NCBI GenBank assembly: GCA_029001845.1
Contig: JAREWP010000046.1
Span: 1-32,098, forward strand
Reading direction: 5' to 3'
Length of the DNA: 32,098 nt
DNA from: Candidatus Magnetocorallium paracelense
GTDB lineage: Bacteria; Nitrospirota; Thermodesulfovibrionia; Thermodesulfovibrionales; Magnetobacteriaceae
A program made the translations under genes and the position numbers. Positions 1 to 6,562 of the stretch are shown here, piece after piece. Positions within the stretch are counted from its first letter, which is position 1; every line of letters begins with the position of its first letter. A model generated the notes under the pieces. The model saw only the letters and a program-made list of their open reading frames with translations, was not told where the DNA came from and did no database searches.

Positions 1-1
1 C

Positions 2-3000
2 GGAAGGGAAGAGGCGGTGGATAAAGTGACCGATCGTTTTACGGCGCAGGGAGTGGGCTCAAAGGAGTTAAAAGTATCCCACGCCTTTCATTCCGAGTTG
101 ATGGCTCCGATGTTGGAGGAGTTTGGAGAGGCGGCGGGCAGTATTGGTTATTCGACGCCCGTGACATCGCTGATATCCAATATAAGCGGAGAGTATGCCG
201 GTGAGGAGATAAGCGGCGGAGAGTATTGGGTAAGGCATGTGATGAGTCCCGTTCGCTTTTATGATGCAATGGAGAGGCTGAAGAGAGACGGTTATGAGAT
301 GTTTTTGGAGATCGGGCCGTCGCCTGTGTTGATCGGCATGGGGAGGAAGTGTTACGGAGAGGGAGGCGTATGGCTGCCCGGTTTGCGTGAGGGGGGAGGA
401 GAGAGGGCTCAGATGCTGGATACTCTCGGAGAGTTGTATGTAAGGGGAGAGGAAGCAGAGTGGAAGGGAGTTTACGGCGGATATGCCGGCAGAAAAGCAA
501 TTCTTCCCACCTATCCTTTTCAGAGACAGAGGTATTGGCTTGACAGAGTAGAGAAAGGAGTTAGAAGAATAAAAACTGAACAAAGCCATAACTTTTTAGG
601 CACAAAACTTAGCCTTCCCTTTTCAGAAGAAATCCGTTTTGAAGCACTTTTTAACGCGAAAACACCACCATATATGGATGACCACAGAGTATTCGGAAAA
701 GTAGTCGCACCGGCCGCTTCACATCTGTCTATGATTATAGCCGCTTCAAAAGAGGCGCTTCATCGGGATCGATGCATCATAAGTGATGTTCTCTTTTCCC
801 AGGCTCTTATACTCGATGACTTGGAAGATAAAAAAGTTCAATTAATTCTGTCTAAGTCAAACAATGGGAAGTCGTCGTTCAAACTCATAAGCCAGGGGGA
901 ATCGAAAGACGACGATTCATGGATTCTTCACGCTTCCGGTTCCTTAACGCTTACAAACATCGATCGTCCAAAATCCTTACATGCCTCTCAAATGATAGAG
1001 GAAATAAAATCTCTTTGTCAGAAAACAATATCGAGCGAAGACTTTTACACCGCCCTTAGAGACGCCGGATTTCATCTTGGCAATGAATTCAGATGCGCCG
1101 GGACTATTCAATACAACGACAATGAAGCCATCTGTAAACTCGATACCTCCGGGCTTTCGGCAAACGCATGGGATTATCGGTTCTATCCAGGATTAATGGA
1201 TACATGTTTCCAATTACTTAGTCTCTTTTGGGACACACAAAAACTCAATTCTCCTAAAGGCGATGCTCTCTATGTGCCATTTACAATTTCAAAATTCTCT
1301 TTCTATTCGACTCCCTTTTCAGGAGATGATCTGTGGTGCCATGCAAGAATAACAGAGAAGTCTGAAAATAGAAGGACTTCCCAACTCACTCTTTTTAAAG
1401 AAAATGGTGAAATCATGGCTGAGATTAGGGGATTCGAATTCAGAAAAGCCGGTGAAGACACTCTTTTACGTAATATTCAAAACGATGTAAGTGAATTGCT
1501 CTACGAAACACAGTGGCGACTTAAAGAAATAACAGAGAGTGCGCCATCGCTGCGGAAAGAATCAAAACAGTGGCTTATCTTCGCAGATAAAGAGGGTACA
1601 GGCCTGGAATTATCGGAACTTCTGCAAGAAAATGGCGACAACTGTATTATTGTACATCAGGGAGATAACTTCAGGAGAGCGGATAGTAATCGCTATTATT
1701 TAAATTCAAAGAACAGGGAAGATTATTTTTTGCTGTTTAAAGGAATAAGAGATCATCAAATAACAGGTATTATTCACTTGTGGAGTCTCGATGGAACTGT
1801 AAAAGAGCGGGATATTTCTCTGCCGGATATCGAGAAGGCGCAAACAATGGGATATATGAGCGCCCTCTATCTGATACAGGCTGTAATAGGGGAGAAACGA
1901 GAACCTCAACCAAACATATGGCTTGTAACAGCCGGCATGCACGACATCGGCGCCCTATCGTCTCAGCTACAATTTCATCTCTCCCCGCTATGGGGACTTG
2001 CAAGGGTTATCAACCTCGAGCATCCCGGGTTGAAGTGTAAATCTCTGGATATTGACATTGGAGATAAAGACAGAGGCGTCTCCTCTATATCTGTAGAACT
2101 AAACATAGGTAACGATGAAGACAGGATCGCCTACAGAGCCGGTAACCGCTACGTTGCAAGACTTACAAAGTCGAATGTTGAGAGAGATAACAACAAAATA
2201 GAGATTAATGACTCGAAGAGCTATTTAATAACAGGCGGATACGGTTCATTGGGCCTGATTGCCGCTCAATGGCTGGTTAATAAAGGCGCTCGACATATTG
2301 CGCTTATAGGAAGAAACGCACCCCGAGAAAATGCAAATAAATTACTTCTTGACCTCAGAACCAAGGGCGCTGCAATCATCGAATTGAAAGGAGATCTTTC
2401 CATAGAAAAGGATGTTTTCCATGCTTTTGATACGATAAAAAAGGAAATGCCCGAATTAAAGGGTATCATACATGCGGCCGGCGCATTGGACGACGGTATT
2501 CTCTTAAATCAAACCTCCGAAAGCTTTGAGAAAGTAAAGGCGCCAAAGATTACCGGCTCATGGATGCTTCATCGATTCACTAAAGATATGACTCTCGATT
2601 TTTTTATCTTCTACTCCTCAGCTGCGTCCATACTTGGTACGCCCGGGCAGGGAAATTATGCGGCCGTCAACTCCTTTCAGGACGCCCTTGCCCTATACCG
2701 AAAAGCGACAGGACTTCCCGGTACGAGCATTAGCTGGGGGCCTTGGACAGAGACAGGCATGTTCGCTAATCTGGACAAACGTGACTGGTCGAGATTCAGC
2801 TCCTATGGATTCTCAGGTATAGATATTCAAAAAGGAATCGAAACTCTCGATCGATTAACCGGTAGCGACAAAGGGCACATCGCCGTACTTCCTGTTGAAT
2901 GGGGAAAATATAGCGAATATTTCTTCAAAAATACGATCCCACCCTTTATTGAAGGAGCGGTCAGCATAAATAATGTAAAAATAAGCAGAAAAGCTGATAA

Positions 3001-3409
3001 AAGTAACGATTTTGTTTCTAAACTGGAAAGCACTCCCATAACACAACGGCGCTCATTTCTTGAATCACACATTCTCAATCACGTCGCTTCAGTTCTTGGT
3101 ATAAAGTCTGTCGATAAGATAGGTCCGAGACAGGGGCTTTTCGATTTAGGTCTGGACTCGCTTATGGCGGTAGAAATTAAGAATAATCTGGAAGCCGATT
3201 TCGGCAAGTCCCTTCGTTCTACGTTGATATTCGACTATCCTACTGTCGAATCGCTGGTGAATTACCTTTCAGGAGAACTTTTTCCCGATAACAGAGAAGA
3301 GGATCCACCATCTGACATCTCTATTGACAGCGATTTATCGGAATTTCTGGACGATATCGATATGCTCTCTGAAGATGAAATAAAAGAAAAATTTATGAAA
3401 GGCGAATAA
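2..3409 (+). CDS. Type I modular polyketide synthase, C-terminal part (AT end-DH-KR-ACP), 5' truncated by window edge
   Basis: The frame is open from the first bases, so the true start lies outside the window; the GTG at 17 is internal (numbering below starts there). Domains seen in order: the end of an acyltransferase with the HAFH signature typical of malonyl-CoA specificity (about residues 22-25) and the usual post-AT linker PTYPFQRQRYWL (about 165-175); a dehydratase with an intact HxxxGxxxxP motif (His223) and DxxxQ (Asp395, Gln399); a ketoreductase with GGYGSLG from residue 740, an LDD motif typical of B-type stereochemistry, and a catalytic SS...NYAAVN region near 881; an acyl carrier protein with DLGLDSLM (Ser1048 for phosphopantetheine). 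No enoylreductase or thioesterase is visible. An acidic tail after the ACP resembles the LSEDE-type tails of PKS subunits that hand the chain to another protein. All visible catalytic residues look intact. The product should be an alpha,beta-unsaturated intermediate. The first ~560 bases are markedly more G/purine-rich than the rest. Confidence 0.95.
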   Translation, partial: GREEAVDKVTDRFTAQGVGSKELKVSHAFHSELMAPMLEEFGEAAGSIGYSTPVTSLISNISGEYAGEEISGGEYWVRHVMSPVRFYDAMERLKRDGYEMFLEIGPSPVLIGMGRKCYGEGGVWLPGLREGGGERAQMLDTLGELYVRGEEAEWKGVYGGYAGRKAILPTYPFQRQRYWLDRVEKGVRRIKTEQSHNFLGTKLSLPFSEEIRFEALFNAKTPPYMDDHRVFGKVVAPAASHLSMIIAASKEALHRDRCIISDVLFSQALILDDLEDKKVQLILSKSNNGKSSFKLISQGESKDDDSWILHASGSLTLTNIDRPKSLHASQMIEEIKSLCQKTISSEDFYTALRDAGFHLGNEFRCAGTIQYNDNEAICKLDTSGLSANAWDYRFYPGLMDTCFQLLSLFWDTQKLNSPKGDALYVPFTISKFSFYSTPFSGDDLWCHARITEKSENRRTSQLTLFKENGEIMAEIRGFEFRKAGEDTLLRNIQNDVSELLYETQWRLKEITESAPSLRKESKQWLIFADKEGTGLELSELLQENGDNCIIVHQGDNFRRADSNRYYLNSKNREDYFLLFKGIRDHQITGIIHLWSLDGTVKERDISLPDIEKAQTMGYMSALYLIQAVIGEKREPQPNIWLVTAGMHDIGALSSQLQFHLSPLWGLARVINLEHPGLKCKSLDIDIGDKDRGVSSISVELNIGNDEDRIAYRAGNRYVARLTKSNVERDNNKIEINDSKSYLITGGYGSLGLIAAQWLVNKGARHIALIGRNAPRENANKLLLDLRTKGAAIIELKGDLSIEKDVFHAFDTIKKEMPELKGIIHAAGALDDGILLNQTSESFEKVKAPKITGSWMLHRFTKDMTLDFFIFYSSAASILGTPGQGNYAAVNSFQDALALYRKATGLPGTSISWGPWTETGMFANLDKRDWSRFSSYGFSGIDIQKGIETLDRLTGSDKGHIAVLPVEWGKYSEYFFKNTIPPFIEGAVSINNVKISRKADKSNDFVSKLESTPITQRRSFLESHILNHVASVLGIKSVDKIGPRQGLFDLGLDSLMAVEIKNNLEADFGKSLRSTLIFDYPTVESLVNYLSGELFPDNREEDPPSDISIDSDLSEFLDDIDMLSEDEIKEKFMKGE

Positions 3410-3412
3410 TAG

Positions 3413-3802
3413 ATGTTTCCTGTACACTCAAATAATTCAGAGGAAAATGAACCCCAACCGGTGAAATCCGAATTTTCAGAGCTTTGTCAAAATATTTATC
3501 AGGGATTTCCAAAGGTGTTGAATGAAGAGGTATTCGAGCAGTTGCTTAGGGGCAAACATTTCAGATTAGAAAGAATTCTCTCTACAGGTCAGGCTACGCC
3601 TGAGGGACAATGGTGCGATCAGGATTGGAACGAATGGGTGATTCTGCTAAAAGGCGGCGCCAGATTGAGATTCGAAAAGGAAACCAAGATAATAGAACTG
3701 GCGGAAGGAGACTATCTCAATATCCCTGCCCATTGCAAACACAGAGTCGAATGGACTGACAAGGAGAAAGAGACAATCTGGCTGGCTCTGCATTATAAGT
3801 AG
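3413..3802 (+). CDS. Small cupin-domain protein
   Basis: A 129-residue soluble protein with a single cupin fold in its C-terminal two thirds. The pattern is WVILLKGGARLRF, then EGDYLNIPAHCKHRVEW, which fits cupin motifs 1 and 2 with a Gly-Asp turn and two His residues (AHCKH) that could bind a metal. The ATG lies 3 bases after the PKS stop, with AAGGCG of the PKS 3' end placed as ribosome-binding site, so translation is probably coupled to the PKS. Members of this small-cupin group occur as free-standing proteins of unknown or varied function. In this context a tailoring or accessory role for the polyketide is an inference only. No signal peptide is seen. Confidence 0.8.
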   Translation: MFPVHSNNSEENEPQPVKSEFSELCQNIYQGFPKVLNEEVFEQLLRGKHFRLERILSTGQATPEGQWCDQDWNEWVILLKGGARLRFEKETKIIELAEGDYLNIPAHCKHRVEWTDKEKETIWLALHYK

Positions 3803-3854
3803 TTCCCGGTTTATACAGGAGTCCAAAAATCACTTTAGTATATCGAGGCAAAAT

Positions 3855-4652
3855 ATGTCATATAAAGAAAAACGAAAATTAGGTCGCACAGACCTAATGG
3901 TTGGGCCTTTAGGCATTGCCGGCGGTTACGGCGCTTCAGCCGGGGCAATCGAGTCAGCTTTTGAGCATGGGTGTAACTACTTTTATTGGGGCTCCTTCCG
4001 TCGCAGCGGAATGCGCCGGGCGATTATAAATCTCATTGAGAAGGGAAAGCGATCAAAACTGGCGATTGTGATACAAAGCTATGCGCGCAGGCCCTTTTTT
4101 CTTGAACGATCCTTAAACAAAGCGTTAAAACAGATCAATACAGATTACGCAGATATCTTGTTATTGGGTTGGTACAATTCGCCTCCCCCTCAATCGATTG
4201 TAGAGAGGGCTTTGCAGATGAAAGAAAAGGGTATGTTAAGATATTTAGCGATTTCCGCTCATAATCGAGAGATTTTCAAAACGTATTTAAATGACGGTAT
4301 TTACGATATCTTTCACATCCGATATAATGCAGCCCATCGAGGCGCTGAAAATTCAATATTCAGTGAGCTGCAAAAAACCAAAAACGATAAAAGACCCGGT
4401 GTTGTAACCTATACGGCCACCCGTTGGGGACATCTGCTCAATCCGAAAAAAATGCCGCCAAAGGAAAAAACACTGTTATCGAGCGACTGTTACCGCTTTG
4501 CCCTATCCCATCCTGTCGTGGATGTTTGTATGAGCGGCCCGAAAAACCAAATACAAATGAATGAAGCGCTTGAAACAATAAACTTGGGACCTCTTGATAA
4601 TATAGAACTGGAACGGATAAAGAAAGTCGGTGATTACGTTCATCACGGATGA
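3855..4652 (+). CDS. Aldo/keto reductase-like protein with a degenerate catalytic tetrad
   Basis: The 265-residue protein begins with the AKR N-terminal signature KRKLGRTDLMV and follows the TIM-barrel order of the family (a G-x-N-Y-F strand near 39-43, an INTDYADILLL strand near 94-104, a SGPKN cofactor-side segment near the C terminus). Where active AKRs have Asp in FDTA, this protein has Tyr44-Trp45. The following YG is replaced by Arg-rich sequence, the Lys strand reads IQSYA (Gln74) and the catalytic His strand reads LLLGWYN (Gly105). All four tetrad positions therefore appear substituted, so ordinary NADPH carbonyl reduction is doubtful. It lies 52 bases after the cupin gene on the same strand, probably in the PKS transcript. 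Its stop overlaps the stop of the convergent methyltransferase gene by 10 bases. It could be a subfamily with another chemistry or a binding protein. Confidence 0.8.
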   Translation: MSYKEKRKLGRTDLMVGPLGIAGGYGASAGAIESAFEHGCNYFYWGSFRRSGMRRAIINLIEKGKRSKLAIVIQSYARRPFFLERSLNKALKQINTDYADILLLGWYNSPPPQSIVERALQMKEKGMLRYLAISAHNREIFKTYLNDGIYDIFHIRYNAAHRGAENSIFSELQKTKNDKRPGVVTYTATRWGHLLNPKKMPPKEKTLLSSDCYRFALSHPVVDVCMSGPKNQIQMNEALETINLGPLDNIELERIKKVGDYVHHG

Positions 4653-5416
4653 ACCATAGGAACGAATCGGACCGGAAAGATGCTCTCTTTCTTTATACCT
4701 TTATCTGTTTTCGTAATGACCAATAGTTCCTGATTTGACGCACCAACAGGGATCACCATCCTCCCGCCAACCTTTAATTGTTCAACAAGAGCCTGAGGCA
4801 CTTCATCAGGTGCGGCTGTAACAATAATGCCGTCAAAGGGCGCCTGTTCGGGCCAACCTTTATAGCCGTCCCCCCATTTGACATGAACATTTTTATATCC
4901 CAATTTTTTTAATCTCTCTTCCCCTGTTACGGCCAAAGGCCTGACGATCTCTATTGTATATACCATAACTCCGATCTTTGACAAAACGGCGGCTTGATAA
5001 CCGGAACCGGCGCCAATCTCAAGAACCTTATCTCCCTCCTTTGCCTGAAGGAGCTCTGTCATAACACCAACAATATAAGGCTGAGAGATGGTCTGGCCAT
5101 GTCCGATCGGAAGAGGATGGTCATTATAGGCCATCTCTACAAGGTTGGAAGGTACGAACAGATGCCTTGGAATCTCCTTCATCGCTTTTAATACTTTTAC
5201 ACTCTTTACCCCCCTCCTGGAAATCTGATCCTTCACCATATGTTCCGCTTTCTTCTTCCACTTTGGCTCTCCATTAACGGCGCCCTGTCGATTATCGTTC
5301 TCTCCCGGATTAGCACTACAATTAGTAATACCGAGAATCGGGAAAACAATAAGAAACAATATAAAATATCTGCATACAATCAACTGTCTCATGTTTTTAA
5401 TCATCTTACTCCTCAC
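4643..5416 (-). CDS. pcm: Protein-L-isoaspartate O-methyltransferase, exported form
   Basis: PCMT transfers a methyl group from S-adenosylmethionine to isoaspartyl residues in damaged proteins. The catalytic domain (residues ~55-257) shows the family signatures: RHLFVP (84-89), TISQP (109-113) and SAM-binding motif I, EIGAGSGYQ (133-141), followed by DGIIVTAAPDEVP and the GGRMVIPVG strand. Unlike the cytosolic E. coli enzyme (about 208 residues), it has a ~50-residue extension with a hydrophobic stretch (residues ~11-30) that ends in GITNC, so it is probably exported. Cys33 might be lipidated, although Asn just before it is unusual for a lipobox. A related exported set of PCMTs is known in anaerobes and delta-group bacteria. 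Internal Met5 or Met9 are alternative starts. The gene is convergent with the AKR-like gene. Confidence 0.9.
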   Translation of the reverse strand: MRSKMIKNMRQLIVCRYFILFLIVFPILGITNCSANPGENDNRQGAVNGEPKWKKKAEHMVKDQISRRGVKSVKVLKAMKEIPRHLFVPSNLVEMAYNDHPLPIGHGQTISQPYIVGVMTELLQAKEGDKVLEIGAGSGYQAAVLSKIGVMVYTIEIVRPLAVTGEERLKKLGYKNVHVKWGDGYKGWPEQAPFDGIIVTAAPDEVPQALVEQLKVGGRMVIPVGASNQELLVITKTDKGIKKESIFPVRFVPMVHP

Positions 5417-5610
5417 ATCGTAAACTTATATCTTATCAGCTCATTTTTCAATATAACTTACCTAACCCGGCGTAGCCGGAACCAAACACGTTTCAAGGCA
5501 TAAGTTAAAAAATACTAGTGTTTTTTTGCACATAATTTTACTCATAAGCGATTAATCCGGCATGGCTGAAACCAAAAAGGTTCGGGGAATTTCGAAGAAA
5601 TTCCCTTCAA

Positions 5611-5735
5611 GTCTCCTCTCCCCTTGAGGGGAGAGGATTAAGGTGAGGGGTGACGGTGGAGAAGCGTTACCCTGTAGAGTTCCTTACCGCACCCCCTCAC
5701 CCCAACCCTCTCCCCCTTCAAAGGGGGAGAGGGAG
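5611..5735. repeat. Inverted-repeat element, CT/GA-rich arms
   Basis: Two hairpins face each other. The left one, CCTCTCCCC...GGGGAGAGG (around 5615-5636), has 9-bp arms and a TTGA loop. The right one, CCCTCTCCCCC...GGGGGAGAGGG (around 5706-5733), is similar. Between them AAGGTGAGGGGTG (5640-5652) pairs with CACCCCCTCACC, so the whole ~125 bases can fold into one structure. This is the pattern of a small non-autonomous element (MITE-like). No coding frame is present. Confidence 0.75.
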
Positions 5736-5934
5736 TAAAAAAACGCTGCTTTTGCAGCTTAACCTTAAAAGTTGGAGCATATTTCTAAATGCTCAAAAAT
5801 CTTAAAAATAAAGGCTGAAACAGTGACAATCATAAATATTGTTGCTTTTTTGCGCACAATTTCACTTATAAGCGGCTAATGGTCAGCCAGGTCAACGTCC
5901 TTCGTACAGGCTTTAATTAAAATTGGATCGCTGC

Positions 5935-6064
5935 AACACACCTCTAAATCTCCTCTCAAAAGGAGACTTAAAATACGACTTGTTCTCTAAAAGAACAGCA
6001 GGCTTTCCTGAAAACAGAATATAGTATAAGTCCCCTCTTGAGAGGGGATTTAGGGGTGTGTTAA
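5935..6064. repeat. Inverted-repeat element with AACACACC/GGTGTGTT ends
   Basis: The left arm is at 5935-5970 and the right arm at 6028-6064. Both end in AACACACC or its complement, and each contains its own small hairpin (TCTCCTCTCAAAAGGAGA on the left, TCCCCTCTTGAGAGGGGA on the right). The ~57 bases in the middle are non-coding. This is typical of a MITE-like palindromic element. Confidence 0.75.
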
Positions 6065-6111
6065 GCTTCTTACTTTTAGTAAAGCATTACGTTGGATTTC
6101 CTATACATAAG

Positions 6112-6187
6112 ATGTAGCCGCAGGCTTCAGCCTGCGCCCGCCTTCGCCAAGCCAACGGTTCACGCAGGCTGAAGCCTGCGGCTACAT
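6112..6187. repeat. Perfect 25-bp inverted repeat (GTAGCCGCAGGCTTCAGC type)
   Basis: The arms at 6112-6136 and 6163-6187 are exact reverse complements over 25 bases, separated by a 26-base CG-rich loop. Each arm also contains the internal palindrome CGCAGGCTTCAGCCTGCG or its complement. The GC content is far above the flanks, which marks it as a mobile or selfish repeat. Such GCAGGCTTCAGCCTGC palindromes are scattered in many bacterial genomes. Confidence 0.85.
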
Positions 6188-6282
6188 TTTTTACTTATAG
6201 TTCGCAAACCTGCATAAATAAAATAAAAATTCCATATGCGTTGTACTTTTTAAAAGGCTCAGCATACTCTTCCGTACACCTC

Positions 6283-6311
6283 TTGTGAATACGACATATA
6301 TGCTGTATAAT
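6283..6311 (+). promoter_or_regulatory. Sigma70-like promoter of the GH57 gene
   Basis: TTGTGA at 6283-6288, a 17-base spacer and a perfect TATAAT at 6306-6311. Transcription should start near 6318, which gives a leader of about 245 bases before the ATG at 6563. A purine-rich AAGGAG lies just upstream of that start. Confidence 0.6.
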
Positions 6312-6383
6312 ATAACAATTCGAACATAAATCTGTGAACGGTACAAAAACAGATGCCTGAACTTTCATTCTAAAAAAGCATTT

Positions 6384-6516
6384 AGCAGTCAGCCATCAGC
6401 ATACAGCTTTTTAATCGCGACACCTTGCCGTTCAAAACACATTCACCCGTAAGGTGAAGCTTATTATTGGCATTATATCAATACGTTCTTAAGCTGAACA
6501 CTGATAGCTGACTGCT
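6384..6516. repeat. Inverted repeat, AGCAGTCAGC...GCTGACTGCT ends
   Basis: The left arm 6384-6409 and right arm 6491-6516 pair with a few mismatches (AGCAGTCAGC against GCTGACTGCT, then CATCAG against CTGATA). The element lies in the long 5' leader between the predicted promoter at 6283-6311 and the glycosidase start, so it would form a structured leader RNA. Its ends resemble the arm sequence of the element at 24711-24820 (AGACTGAAGGCTGAAG). Confidence 0.7.
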
Positions 6517-6562
6517 GTTTTTAGCTTCATATAACATTTATAAACAATCATAAGGAGAATAT

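Larger units (their letters stand above)
5417..6562. other. Gene-free interval rich in inverted-repeat elements
   Basis: No frame here has coding character. The interval holds four unrelated inverted-repeat elements (5611-5735, 5935-6064, 6112-6187 and 6384-6516), an imperfect direct repeat (around 5519 and 5842) and a good promoter at 6283-6311 that reads into the glycosidase gene. The remaining sequence is AT-rich and shows nothing I can name. Confidence 0.8.

Noticed and set aside
39-589. Long open frames on the minus strand across the PKS acyltransferase part
   Set aside because: They are antisense shadows caused by the G-rich plus strand; the sense frame has clear AT motifs and the antisense products look like low-complexity Pro/Ser/Leu sequence.
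5611-6187. Possible CRISPR array because of several repeated-looking blocks
   Set aside because: The blocks are unrelated inverted repeats, not direct repeats with equal spacers.
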